Assembly (NCBI GenBank): GCA_026874595.1
Contig: CM049313.1
Span: 73,646,659 to 73,710,658, forward strand
Length of the DNA stretch: 64,000 nt
DNA from: Sipunculus nudus
Lineage: Eukaryota; Annelida; Sipuncula; Golfingiida; Sipunculidae
Direction of reading: 5' to 3'
Shown here: positions 43,024-55,420 of the stretch, in pieces
Position numbering within the stretch: the stretch's first letter is position 1
Layout: each line of letters starts with the position of its first letter
Program-made: the position numbers and the translations under genes
The notes under the pieces: generated by a model
Database searches by the model: none
What the model was told of the DNA's origin: nothing
The model's input: the letters and a program-made list of their open reading frames with translations, nothing else

Positions 43024-43450
43024 AGCTCAGCTGACTGAAAGTATAAGAATGGCTCTTTGTCCGTTGGCCGTCCGTTGGTCCGACCAACTGTCTGTCTTTT
43101 AACAAGGCACAAATAGCGTCTCTATCAATAATAATTTTAAACCAGTCCACTTCATCAAATGGGTTTCAAGACAAATTCTTGTAACGAAGTCATTTCTCGC
43201 GTTCTTTCCACTTTCACAGAGGTTTGTTAAGATGTACATACGACATAGGACAGGAAGGTCCACCTTCAGTCCATACATGGACCTCTATCTCGTGATGTCC
43301 GTCCAGCAGAAGTATCATAGGACATAGAGGTCCATGTATGGACCAGTCCATCTTCGGCTTCGTACCCTAACAGTGTTGAGGCAGGAATTATTAACGTAAG
43401 CATACCAGGCTGTCCTTACTGTTAGGGCATGAAGCACCCCAAAGAATAAT
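43024..43450. repeat. Hairpin-type repeat end and a 20-bp inverted repeat
   Basis: AGCTCAGCTGACTGAAAGT at 43024 followed by GTCCGTTGGCCGTCCG is the reversed end of the hairpin family. GTCCATACATGGACCTCTAT (43269-43288) is perfectly inverted at 43324-43343 with a 35-base loop. Confidence 0.65.
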
Positions 43451-46400
43451 TTTATCCGGTTTTTGTCAGTGTCTTCTCCGCATTTACCTTAAAAAGCAAA
43501 TTCTCTGGTGTGAGATATATAATATAAAAAAATTGGTAAGTGGCGAAAAGTTTTCTTTGTAAAAAAAAGTAATGAAAAGGAAATAATAAGGTAGAATCTG
43601 AGGACAAAATGCTTTTCTGACATCAGGCTACTGTATACGTATACATTGAGTATAAGGTAGTGTCGCCACCTAGTGGATATGGTTGTATGAAGATTTCTTT
43701 GAAGTCTTTACGGTAATAGGGAGGCAAACGAAACAGCGGAATAATGGCGTTCTTTTAGAGTGAACGCTGAAAGTTTCTGTGAAACCAAATAAAGGATCTT
43801 GGGCTATACCAGTCAGTGGCGGATCCAGAGGGGAAGCTTTTGGGGCTGAAGCCCATTCGAGGGTGGAAACATTGTTATCATTTTTTGTCAGAGAGGATTT
43901 TCATTACATTATTTCAGTTGCCGTCATACAAATATCACCCTTTCAACTGAAACATAAAAATTGAAAACCCAAGGAATCGTTAGGAGAGGCGCATGTCTAC
44001 ACCACGATCAGGCATCTTTTTATTCCCCCGCCGTTAAATGAGAGGACTACCAAAATGAGCCGCGTCTGTCAGTCCCTCTGTCCGTTCGTCCACCTGTCCT
44101 TCAAAATCCGTCCGTCCGTCCATCCCACACCATCACTGATGCAACACTTTCATGGTTAACATATGGCCGGGGACCATTGTGGCCCTAGGTCCTTTTGTAT
44201 TTTTAAATAATTAGTTGGGCATTTTCCAACATTGGTTATAGACGTTAAAAATTTCGAATTACAGAATCTATCATCCGTGGCTCCCTCAAGCATTTCCAAT
44301 GCAATGCTCCAGCTGTCCTTGTGCTTCGACATCTTGCTTGTGAACATGATTAAGCTTTTAAATTAAAAGCAAGCCTTTTTCACCTCTCTTTATCCTAGAA
44401 ATAAAAATCATTTTTTCTTTTTAACAAAACGTCAATACATTATCATTCAAATAAAAAATAATAAACAATGTCTGAATATACTTACATCATAGCATTTTTT
44501 TTTCATGATAGGCAGTGGAAATTTACTGCCTCGTCATAAATAACATGTATGGGGGACCGGGATTTTGGCTGTATATATCAGTTTGAATTCTCTTTGGGGA
44601 ATCTGTGTTGAAATTGTTTGTCCTTGTCGCTCTTTTAAAGAAAAAATGTACAAAACGGTACAAGAAACTTTAGTAAACTGACAATGTTTTATACCTTTAG
44701 CATACTTTTATGGAAGATTTATTATCGATTACAAATGTATAAATTACCAAATAAATATGGATATGATAATGCATAAATAGGCGAACGAAAGAAATGCATT
44801 TTATACTTCAGACGTATAAATAAAAGAGATATGACGTTTGAACGTATAAAAGCAAGTTATAGACTAAAGAAGCAACTGCATATAAGGAAAAGTAATTTAA
44901 GCTATACCAGTTAATCAAAATGAACGCTAATGAGTAATATATTAAAAAGTAGTTAGAGAATGATATTCAATCACGAGTTATTTGTTTGCCTTTTTCAATT
45001 ATTTTTAATACACTTTAATGTTTATATGTAGTTGTGTCTTTATTTTATGACTGATCAATTATTTGAGATTAAATAATGAATGAAATGTTTACATCGTTGG
45101 GCACTTGTGCACACATCTCATGTTCATACCTATACGACAACTTAAAAAGAGATTATTTATATACCCAAGTCTTATTTTTATTTTTAAATCGGTTGATAGA
45201 AAAAAAAAATAATTTCCAAATCATTAATTCTTTTGTAATGAATATTCCCCATTCTTACTGCTTGCTCCAGAAGTCTTTATTTGTTGAGTAAATGAATCCT
45301 CTGCGAAGCAAGGTTTATCACGTAATTATCGACGTTGGTTGATTCGTCTGTTAGCAGCTGTACTCAACAGTTATAGACAAACTTATGAGGAGACCCAGAA
45401 AAAAATCCAAATGAATTTAGAGTTTACCTGGATCAAAATAATATTTTTATTTAAAAGATGCTTAACTGTTGTGGAAAAAAAGGCGAACGAAAGACCGTCT
45501 ATATTTTTTAAGTTTTTGGGGAATCTTAAATTGCATATAAATTCCAGAAAGAGGCGAGCAGACCGGGTATGCAAAATCGAGATGGTGAACTTGTCACACA
45601 TTCCTCATGAATAAATATAATCATCGCGCTACAAACTGTAAATGCAAAAAAATACACATAATATGAATTGTCTGACTTCAATGTCTGCTTTTACGTTTTG
45701 TCTCAACTTTGTTCATGAGTTTCCAGTTGTAAACTATGTCTCGGAAATATAATAAATTGCACATCTGTTCCCATTTATACAAATTCACAATTTACAAATT
45801 GTCAGATCGTATATGAAGTGGAAAAATGCAAAAGGTGTATTTTGATTTCCATATCCGTGGAGTCATGTTTTGTTAGTTTGTAGATATTATTAAATGTTAA
45901 ACTGAAATTAAGACTACATGTTTACAAGAGATTTAATGTGGTAATGGCTATCTAATACCTGTTTCTCTCATTCATCAAATAACAGTTGATTTCTTTTTGT
46001 CAAATCATTATTCTGAATTTCAAGAATGAAAAAGGACAGTTTTTTTGTTGTTTTTTTTTTCAACGGCAAAGAATTATGTTTTTTATGGGTATAAAGTGAC
46101 TTAAATTCATTTAACGTATCCAACGTTCCACTTATTATAACCTTTTGAACATCAGAAGTTAAATTTCTATGGCAAGTGTCTGCGCCAGATTCATTGATTT
46201 TTCTGAGGTTTTACCACAATATGTTATTTGATGTGCTCCTCTTTGTTCAATATTTAAAAGGAACTGTATTTTGGTTGATAGTGTCCACACGGTATATGAG
46301 GTGACAGTCATTGTTGAAATTAATAACTGGCTTCCCATTTCCTGAAAAAAAAACATGGATTTTGATTTTTTATATTTCAGTGCTTAAAAAGTCATGATTT

Positions 46401-46980
46401 AGGAGAATTTTCAAAACGTCATGAAAAAGACATGGATTTAATTTACAGGATGTCTAACAATGTCTATCCTCTATGCACCCTTTCTTAAACCACTTAGGAT
46501 TTGGCATACGTAAATTGCTTCACTGAACCGTCATAGCTGTTAAGTATATTGTTAGATGTTAAATTCAAAATGGTTAATTCAAATTATGAAAAATATAGCA
46601 CTTAAAATTTTGTGGAAAATTACTTTCTTATAGAAATTATGTATTACATGTTTATCACAGAGACAATAAGTAACAGGTTTCGTATAATTTATATTTTGTC
46701 GGAGTGAGAGTATTTTGATATTCATGGATAATTTTTTTTTGCCATAAGTGAGAGGGGGTCATCAAAGGAGATTAAGGGCAGGGCTTCATATTTCGTGAGG
46801 ATGTAATCCTGTCTGTACTCTTCTAGATTGCCCCCTTCACATTAACTCGGCAAACAAGATTCATCGTAAAGATTTCCGGTGGGTGGTAATTTTCCGAATA
46901 TAACATCTAAAGGCTATCCATATGCCAGGGAACCCTGTTTGGAGAGGGAGACATAGTTGGTTGTACGGTCATATGAATTC
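43451..46980. other. AT-rich intergenic region
   Basis: No gene recognised. A CAGTGGCGGATCCAG at 43814 resembles a hAT-type terminal repeat, but its partner was not found. A GTCCGTCC-rich repeat piece lies at 44060-44130. Small open frames around 45076-45614 show no known protein. Confidence 0.4.
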
Positions 46981-46989
46981 TTAGCCTAT

Positions 46990-47150
46990 CAGGGGCGGAT
47001 CCAAGATTTTTGGGTGGGGATTAATATCCTCAAAATAGGGTCCACAACTCAATAAAAAGGTGAGTTTAGCCTTCTAAAGCATTGGACCATACTGCAAAAT
47101 AATAGACAAAAAATAATAATTGGAAGGGGTAGCTTCTGGATCCGCCCCTG
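46990..47150. mobile_element. hAT-like MITE
   Basis: 161 bp with ends CAGGGGCGGATCCA and TGGATCCGCCCCTG, exact inverted repeats of 14 bp. This terminus is characteristic of non-autonomous hAT elements in many animals. No clear 8-bp duplication remains. Confidence 0.75.
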
Positions 47151-47499
47151 TGTATATATCTGTTTATATGAACACAATTATTATAACCAGGATGGCAGCT
47201 ACACTGAATCTATAGGTTCGTGCATGATTATTTATTGAGTTTATTTATTTGGAAAGGAACCTTGTGGAAGGAAACCAGTCTCTTTCTGATAATACTGTTA
47301 AGAAGTCACTCTCAACAGCGCCAACCAGGCCACAACGTCTTTTGTTCAGTACCAGTTAAATCTTGTCTATAAAAAGGGCAAAGAACTATTGATACTAATG
47401 ATAGCAGACACATTAAATGGAGCATCCGTCAACAACGCAGATGCTCCGAGAGAACAAGTTCTAGATGATAATAATGTTCTCACAGTGCTACAGATCTGC

Positions 47500-48200
47500 A
47501 GCAGCAAACTGCATGGTACAGCTTAAACAAGCCATATCAGAGGATGAAACTATGCAAAAGCTGTGTCAGGCTATCCGAGGTGGCTGGAAACCATGTCATA
47601 GATCTGTACCAGTTATCAGTAAGTACTTTCTTCTGTTGTGATGAGCTTATCGTTGATGATGAAGTCATATAATGAAAGGACAGAAAATCACAGCGCCAAC
47701 AAAACTACAGCATGACCACGCTAAGCAAGCCCATGCGGTTCACTTAGGCACCGAAGCAACCAGGCGTCGTGCTAGAGACGTCTTATTCTGTCAGACCATG
47801 AACCAAGAAATAGAGAACCCTGTTAAATCACCTGCCAGAGCCTGAATTTACATCAGCAGCCTGAGCCATTGCAGTCATATCCGATTCCATGCAGGCCTTG
47901 GGAGATCGTAGGTACCGACTTTTGAATGGCGCTCAGTGGACTCATATTCTGCATGGTTGGTTGGAGATTGATCGCCTTTCTGATTCTTGAGCAAAGAATA
48001 TTAATATACAAAAACTTCAAGCACGTTGTTTGAGATTTGGCATACCGGATCTCATTAACTCTGATCCTGGACCGCAATACATCTAGAGAGAATTTCAGGC
48101 ATTCGCATCTAAATGGGACTTCAAACATATGAGGAGAAGCACATTTTCCCACTTGAAGTATGAACTAGCAGAGAGCTTGTCCACACTGCAAAACCCCTCC
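47500..48200 (+). pseudogene. Decayed Ty3/Gypsy integrase
   Basis: Broken plus-strand frames resemble Gypsy pol in order: LKQAISEDETMQKLCQAIRG and DELIVDDEVI (pre-integrase); HDHAKQAHAVHLGTEATRRR with FCQTMNQEIEN (zinc-binding N-terminus); QPEPLQSYPIPCRPWEIVGTDF-like text at 47850-47925 (first catalytic aspartate); then GIPDLINSDPGPQY and REFQAFASKWDFKHM (second catalytic aspartate). Stops and frameshifts interrupt it. It is unrelated in age and sequence to the young element at 5-12 kb. Confidence 0.8.
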
Positions 48201-50106
48201 CAAGGACAGCGAGAGACGGGACGGATTACTATTTCAGTCTCTTAAACAGTCGAAAACACTTCGTGGTGATATTCTATAGGCTCCCCAGGACAAAGGAATT
48301 TATCTCGCCGGACGAGATCTTCACCCCTGACATCATATATATATTAATTCTTTTTTTACATCATCGCTGTATAATATCACACATATCTGTCCATATCTCA
48401 ACGGATCTTATTTTATTTCCTGCAAAGAGAGGAACGTCCGTGTTTAAAACATATATGCAGTGCTATTACAGTATTAAAATTTGCAGTAAGCTACAAAAGA
48501 AAACACAGAACTCTAATTTTGTCATGCCTGTAATATTTATGTATGTTTTCTCATACATTGTGTTAATTGAAGGACTCAGTGATTTATAAACATATTATAA
48601 ACTACTGTTATAATACGTACTGCTGTTCTTCACAAAAGGGGGAAGATGCAAGCGGTAATGTCACATTAGTTTATATGACTGCCGCTAGAGGGCAGAATGA
48701 GTCAATGCCGAAGTCGCCTGAATGAACAGCCACTTGGTGCGGTCTTTAATTAACATAGACCACCTAACACGGCGTTTCAGAGTATTTACAAATACTATAA
48801 AGACTCGCCAAATGTAAAAATACGTAATTCTATCACAAAATGAATTGGTAACCAGTAACGCCCATGGAGTAATAGTACGTCTACCTCTCGGGAGATGCCA
48901 GCACATATCATCAGCTAAAGTTACACAAATCCATGCCCCCCTCCGACGGTGCTGAAAATATTTGAAATCCATTTTTTAACTGAGCAAATGGTCATTTACT
49001 GTAGGCTTATGATTAACAATAGAATCACTCCATATTTACATGAACTCCTATATGGCTTCCCGCCTGACAGCGGATCATCTACACAGTTTTGTTAATCCAT
49101 TTTAAAGTTAAAAGCTCTTCATATATTTGCCCGTTATACTTAAGAAAAGCCTGAAACAAGGAACTCTCCTCTCAAAAACACATCTACTGTTTAAATGCCT
49201 GCATCCAAGTTTGAAACTTTTTAATAAACTTCTCGAACTACCTTCTGAAAAACTCCCCTACATGGAATGTTAAATACAATTTTATTCAGGATTGCATTTT
49301 GGTCCTGAATTTGCCATTTCATGTGGTGCGTTTCTTGTTTTCTCATATTTTCTTCATTAATTATCTTCATTATTCTAGTTATACATAAAATTTGATTTGA
49401 TGTCCTTGATTTTACGTCAGTGCTTGTGTATCTGAACGATTCTTAGTATAATTATCTATAACTTGTGCGTCATCGACTTCAACACACGTTTAATATGGTG
49501 TAATGCGTCATGAGCATGTTGTATTAGATATGTGCACATTATATTAAATATTTATTAATATACCTATTCCATAATTTAATATTTCAGTTAATTAAGTACA
49601 AGATATAATTTCACCACAGGCACTATTCATTAAAAATGCCCTTTTGCCTGAATGGATTTTGTGCAAAGTAGTTTTAAATCATGTAAAACGTGTTTACTTT
49701 GCGACTCTTTTGCGTTATTTTTGCTGAAATGCCGTGGATGGCGTCTTCCCGGCACTGCTGACAGAACATTCCTCCATGGTACACTTTCCATGTCTATGGC
49801 TGCGTTTGGTGTTTGTAAGACTACAGTGACGTCACAAAGACGTCACAGTCACCGGTCGCGCGTTACCTTCAATTGACCTTACTATAAACTTTACGTGACC
49901 AAAACAGCGTATTCATTTTATTGAATAATTATGAGCATAGCTGTTCCATGCAGCCAAACAGGTCGTCGATATTAATCTAAACCGTGAGTCGCCTGAACAT
50001 AATATAATTTGCGTAATTTGAGAGACCTCTCCCATACAGAACACGTATAGTCTGTGCCAGTACCCATGTCAACATGTTTTCCTTGATATTTTTTATACAA
50101 AGGAGA
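48201..50106. other. Intergenic, no firm gene
   Basis: The minus frame 48685-48972 and plus frame 49652-49876 are not recognisable. TGACGTCA (49827-49834) and a second GACGTCA (49839-49845) lie in a locally CpG-richer patch, which could be regulatory. Confidence 0.35.
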
Positions 50107-50119
50107 CAGTATAAAGCCT

Positions 50120-51347
50120 GTATCTCACTGGGCTGCGACTGCTTTGCGACATATTGTGAATTCATTCGCGAGAGAGTCTCAAAAGTGTCTTAAAACATTC
50201 GCGGCGGTTCTCAATTTCCTCGCGTGATTCGCAGTGTCGCCAACTTGTCGCCCAAATTTTGAACATGTTCAAAAAATTCGCAAAACATAATTTCTCGCAA
50301 AATAGTCGTAGAGGCGTCGCTTGTGTCTCAAACCCGTCTCAAACATGTCTCGAACTATTCTCAAGTCAGTTTCTGCGAGTCAGGAATGGCGAGAACTGCG
50401 AGACAACTTTAGAGGGGTTTGCGACCTATGCAACTAGATTGCGAATATTTGGAGATAAAAATGACAATCTGACATTCTGGTCGCGAATTGTCGTGCGAAT
50501 ATTTCACAAATGTCGTGCGAATGTCTTGTGAATATCGCACGATATGCGCACGACGGGTATACGAACTCCAGCCGAATTTTGGGCCAAACACTCGTACGAT
50601 GTTAGCAAACATGTCGTGAATACGATTAAGTGTAATTGCAAGTGAAAATTGTCTCTATAGTCCGTTCCAGCACCCCTGTCCACCTGTTTTTTCGCGATTA
50701 TCTCTACATAAGACAAACTTGCAAAACAAAATTTGCACCAATGGCATAAAGAGGCAAAAGCGTAATTTTTGGTACCTTACCTACTCAAAATATAAATATT
50801 ATTCACTTTACGGCCTGGTTGACATATCTCATATATATCCGTGGTTCATGGCGTCCCTAATAAGTGGGCATTGTTTATCCTCCTTGGAATGGAGATAAAG
50901 TAATGTGACGTAACAGTGAAGCGCGTGCACGAGGAGAATACAATTCTCGCTGTAAACAGGGGTCGGCAGCTCTTGATTATTGGTTCCGTCAATGTTGGTG
51001 CTTCTTTAGTACGTCACGTCTTTATGACGTCATCACTAATCCCTGATATGCCCATTTCATAGATTAGTGGCAAGATGTCGCTGAAGAATAGACTAGTTAC
51101 TCATAAAATGGTTTTAAATTGTTTATAGGAAAATAACATATGGTAGGCTATTATTTCCATATTAGTTAATTACGCTTTTTCCTCTTTCTTCCCCAAGGTC
51201 AAACAGTTTTGGCGTTCTTTGATTCACAGATAAATAATCGCGAAAAAACAGGTGGACAGGGGTACTGGAACGGACTATAATTCGCTGATTTCTCGCAATT
51301 GTCGTGTCTCTAACTAGTCGCAAGCTGTCGCAGCCCAGTGGGATACT
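50120..51347. mobile_element. DNA-transposon-like element with 20-bp inverted ends
   Basis: GTATCTCACTGGGCTGCGAC at 50120-50139 is inverted at 51328-51347 with one mismatch. The interior near both ends is rich in TTGTCGC/GCGAC motifs. A separate element (50656-51279) is nested inside. No transposase frame. Confidence 0.8.
50656..51279. mobile_element. Nested MITE with about 45-bp inverted ends and TA flanks
   Basis: Left end TATAGTCCGTTCCAGCACCC and the following TGTCCACCTGTTTTTTCGCG are mirrored at 51235-51279 nearly perfectly. TA flanks both sides, fitting a Tc1/mariner-type target. A lone diverged copy of the left end is at about 50050-50110. Confidence 0.8.
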
Positions 51348-51599
51348 ACCTTAAAAAGTTCCAGGCCAAAGGTTGCAAGAGGCATTCCTCCGACTACTGC
51401 GTGAATAATATTGTCTTACCTGCGTTGACAAAATATTGCAAGACGGTTCACAATGAATGCAATATATTCATCCGTGCAGCGATGAAGACGTCAGTCAATG
51501 CGAGATCTCCGTCATAGACCTTTGTGACGTCATTATTGCCTAGTAAAGAGCTGTCGCAAAGAGTACCTGTGTAAGCGTTTTAAATATAAACTTATTTAT

Positions 51600-51857
51600 T
51601 TTACATAGATTGTACAAATAGTTATTATAACTAATCGAGGCACTCCCTATGGCTCCGGTGATGATGTTCGGTAGTCTGCGGGCGTGAAGAAACCGGAGAA
51701 CCCGGAAAAAAACACCGGCCTTGGACGGGCAACTACAACCCACTTTCATAACCACGCCGGGGATCGAACCCGGGTCGCCAGCAGAGAGAGCCAAGCGTTT
51801 AACACTCAGCTGCCCAGGCCTTTGGGAGCTCACTACAATAATTGACCTCACCACCAC
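51600..51857 (-). mobile_element. tRNA-derived SINE
   Basis: On the minus strand a tRNA-like head has an A-box-like region (51816-51796) and B box GGTTCGATCC (51770-51761). A body contains TTTTTTCCGGGTTCTCCGGT (near 51710), resembling the conserved central domain of bivalve and other invertebrate SINEs. An A/T-rich tail follows. The long minus-strand frame here is incidental. Confidence 0.75.
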
Positions 51858-52530
51858 AGCCCATATGCGCCGCCCTTTTCACCTTTTTATGATAATGAAA
51901 CCCCGAAACGCTCCATCACAAAAGGCTTTCCATGCCCATGGTTGCATGAGCTGTTTACAACACAATAGTTATGTCACAAAGATCGATGACGTATGATGTT
52001 GCATTGATGACGTCATCAACTGGAATAGCCATATCTCTGTTCTCAAGTGTTGAGTAAGTCGAAGGTATAATAAACTGTTTTGATATATTTTGGATTATTT
52101 ACTCATATGAATTACGCGCCAGGAAAGACATCATTCACTCAGTAGCCGGAGGAATGGCTCCTACAACCTTTGGCCTAGAATTTTTTTTACTGTTTCCTTT
52201 GTATTAAAAAATCCCTGAAAAAAACATACCGACTAGCTAGGGTACTGGTACAGTATTTATTTATTATAATATTGTGAAGGGTGGCCTGTACCAGAATAAG
52301 AATTCTGTTATAAGCAGGGCCCTCTTCCAAGATATACAAGATATTATAAACAATGGAACATGATAATAAAAATACATAAAAGTACATGTACAATGCGAAA
52401 TATAAAAGACATAATGAGACTGTAAAATCATTACAAAGGAATAATAATATCATAAAATTAATAAAAGGGACGGTTCTAACAGCGGTAAGAGCAACGATTA
52501 CATCTAAAACAATTTCGTGCTGTGATAAGA

Positions 52531-52800
52531 TTATGACATCATTGTAAAATCGGAGAAGTACGAACGTGATAATTTTTTAAAATGCTGCAAATTAGAAGCA
52601 AACTTAATGTGTCGAGGAAGGGAGTTCCATAGAGTACTGCCTGCATAAAAAGAGGTAGCCTTGAAGGCTTCAATACGCGGTTTCGGAAGGATACAGTTTT
52701 TGTTTTCGGTTAACCGCGTCGAATAATTATGAATGCCCTTCGCCATATGAAAATTCTTACATAAATATGAAGGGGCTAAATCATTTATGCATTTATAGGT
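52531..52800 (-). pseudogene. LINE 3' fragment (C-terminal to reverse transcriptase)
   Basis: The minus frame reads INDLAPSYL then TRLTEN, KPRIEAFKATSFYAGSTLWN, SLPRHIKFASNLQHFKK and SYF. The INDLAPSYL, LWNSLP..IK and FKK..RSYF pattern marks the region after RT in non-LTR retrotransposons. It ends in TGA with an A-rich 3' side to the left. Confidence 0.75.
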
Positions 52801-52829
52801 TAAAATAGATACACTGTAAGAAGAAAGGG

Positions 52830-52935
52830 TTTTATAAAACGGTTGTTTCTAGATAAACGGGTTGTTCTTTCTTCCCTCACCCGTAGCCTCTTGTAAATGG
52901 GTTTTGTTTTATGTATTTCCCGTAAAAACCCCTTT
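52830..52935. repeat. AAACCC/GGGTTT-rich repeat piece
   Basis: GGGTTTTATAAAACGGTTG and related AAACCC runs resemble 63805-63990. Possibly ends of one DNA element family. Confidence 0.35.
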
Positions 52936-52997
52936 CCCGCGAGTGTGTCATTAATTCGTTATATTAACGCGAGGGTGCACTGCCGGCGTTTGACTGA

Positions 52998-53017
52998 ACA
53001 CGTCACGCGTGACGTGT
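52998..53017. promoter_or_regulatory. 20-bp perfect palindrome with CRE-like halves
   Basis: ACACGTCACGCGTGACGTGT is perfectly palindromic and contains divergent TGACG/CGTCA half-sites of bZIP factors. It lies 27 bp upstream of a candidate first exon. Confidence 0.5.
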
Positions 53018-53043
53018 ATCTTCTTGGCGGCTTCACCAGTGAC

Positions 53044-53122
53044 ATGAGGTTTCAGAAAGACCAACAGCAAATTACTATTTTTATGCAGAGAATCCGTCAC
53101 TCTCAGAAATTCAAGCTTTCAG
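53044..53122 (+). CDS. Candidate first coding exon of an unrecognised gene
   Basis: ATG after GTGAC, 26 codons beginning MRFQKDQQQIT, donor TTTCAG|GTAAGT, phase 1. No known protein. It may instead be a non-coding leader. Confidence 0.3.
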
Positions 53123-53224
53123 GTAAGTCAGTTTTGTATCATGATGATCATGGCAATTGCTTGTAAACAGGTGAAACAACTTGGCACATCTACATTTAGT
53201 TTTACGCCGTGGAATGTTAGGCGC

Positions 53225-53267
53225 ATGGCGGCGTCTAGTGCAGTGGGATTTTCAAGATGGCGGCCCG
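53225..53267 (+). CDS. Candidate alternative first exon
   Basis: ATGGCGGCG start encoding MAASSAVGFSRWRP, donor CCCG|GTAAGA, phase 1, overlapping CAAGATGGCGGCC, a near-perfect YY1-type motif common at animal housekeeping promoters. Phase agrees with the candidate exon just upstream. No downstream exon is proven to join it. Confidence 0.35.
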
Positions 53268-53445
53268 GTAAGACAAAAGCAGGTGGCTTGGTATGTTTTC
53301 GCGATGAAAAGGCCTTTTAACGGATGTCACCTACAAAGGACGATTCCTATATGGTCTGCCGGATGTAAAAATCCGCATTGCATTAGAATCAAGGAGCAAC
53401 ACGACTTTGAAAAGCATTACTCAGCCGGTCTTTAACAGCGCTACC

Positions 53446-53473
53446 GCCCCCCCCCCCCCCCCCCCCCCCCCCC
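53446..53473. repeat. Poly(C) tract, 28 bases
   Basis: Uninterrupted C run, a common assembly-error and length-variation spot. Confidence 0.9.
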
Positions 53474-54674
53474 GTCCCCGGCATGTAAACAAACGACATT
53501 TGCATCCCAAAACGTGTTGTGTCCAAGTTATACGTATACTGGGTACAAGTTATTACCAGCAGACACATGCATGTTTATTTACTTATTACATAACTGGGCA
53601 TTTTCGCTATGTATGGATTATATTTTTTGTTGTATTATTATTATTGACAATATTGTTCAGTCCAAATCAGATGCCTTGGATGTCATCCAGGCCACATATA
53701 TTTAATATTTATTTAGTTACAGAATACAGTTAACAAAAGAATAAATAAAATGCTGAGTCCTTACATAGGAACAGTAACATTAATGAATGTTCATGTCTTC
53801 GATAAATTATTTTATGTTCTAATGGATTATATTAAGTGTGGCTATAGGACAACATATTAAAAAAAATGATTTAACCTTTAAGATTTATAAAAAAAATACA
53901 AAAATTACTTTTATACATATATTCTATTGCATGTGCTGGTAAACTCAAAATTTTTTTTTTAATTAGAATTTTAATTAAAAAACTCACTTTGTTTTTTAAT
54001 TATACCCAGGTGATTTTGAAAAGGAGTATCCATTTTAGAGCCTTGTCAGCAGTGTGTTTCATAATGCCTCAATATAAAAATTAGTTTGCAATGATGTCTC
54101 ACCTACCTCTTCCATACATATATACAATACCATTATGATGTAGCCTCTGTACATATATGATATGATTAAAAGCTTACAACAGTTTATATAATTTATAAAG
54201 GCCAGACAGCAACCTTTATTAATATTTTCACATACTTGGACCAATGATCAACTTCCAGCATAAAAAGTAAAATAAAACAGAACATCCATGCATTTTTTCT
54301 TTGACAACTTGTTGAATTTGAAAATTACAACTGTTATGTGCCTCCTGCTAATTCAACAGTTTGTAAGTTCTTCAATTAAATTTCAATTATCTATCACAGA
54401 ATATGTACAGTACTAAACTGAGCACTTTTAAGGTATCATTATAATAAAAAAAATAATATCATTTGATACACATCTATGGGCCTTGTTGTGAGTTTGGTAT
54501 AGCAACCTTCTTTATGTATAAATGTATCTATCTGTGAGAGAGTAATATTGAATGTCCAACCCATCACTCTTCTTCCAAGTACTGGTACATGCATACATGT
54601 TTGAACTAATAAAGTAATATCTGACAGAGAGTACTATCTCCCCATCCTCAAAGTACTAATTTATTAGTGGGAAA
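53474..54674. other. AT-rich, no gene seen
   Basis: No exon, repeat array or RNA gene recognised. Confidence 0.45.
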
Positions 54675-55387
54675 AGATAGCATATACACCTACCCGTGTG
54701 AAGAAAGTCACATAAGCAGAAAGCACTGTCCAACACTTCAACCCCTCCCCCCCCCCCCTCAACCACTCCATGTATTTGATGTTGAGTGAAGACAGGTACA
54801 CACACCTATGTGTGTGAGGCCATTCACATTTGACAGAGAGTACTGTCCAACACCTCAAACCCCCCTCCCCTCACTATCCCCCTCCATTTGATAGATTTGA
54901 TAGAGAGTACTGTCCAACACCTCACTCCCCCCCCCCCCCCACACTCCATGTATTTGATGTCGAGTGAAGACAGGTACACACACCTATGTGTGTGAGGCCA
55001 GTCACATTTGACAGAAAGTACTGTCCAACACCTCAAACCCCCCCCTCCCCTCACCATCCCCCTCCATTTGATAGAGAGTACTGTCCAACACCTCACTCCC
55101 CCCCCCCCCCCCCCCCACACACACACACTATCCATGTATTTGATGTCGAGTGAAGACAGGTAAACACACCTATGTGTGTGAGGCCAGTCATATTTGACAG
55201 AGAGTACTGTCCAACACCTTGAACCCCCACTCCATGTTTTTGATGTTGAGTGAATACAGGTACACACACCTTTGTGTGTGAGGCTAGTCACATTTGACAG
55301 AAAGTATTGTCCAACACCTCAAACCCCCCTCCCCTCACCACCCCCCTCCATTTTTCAGAGAGTACTGTCCAACATCTCACCCTCCCC

Positions 55388-55420
<33 letters not shown>

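Noticed and set aside
51540-51857. 105-codon minus-strand frame containing SAGDPGSIPG
   Set aside because: This peptide is the familiar chance translation of a tRNA-derived B-box region. The locus is a SINE.
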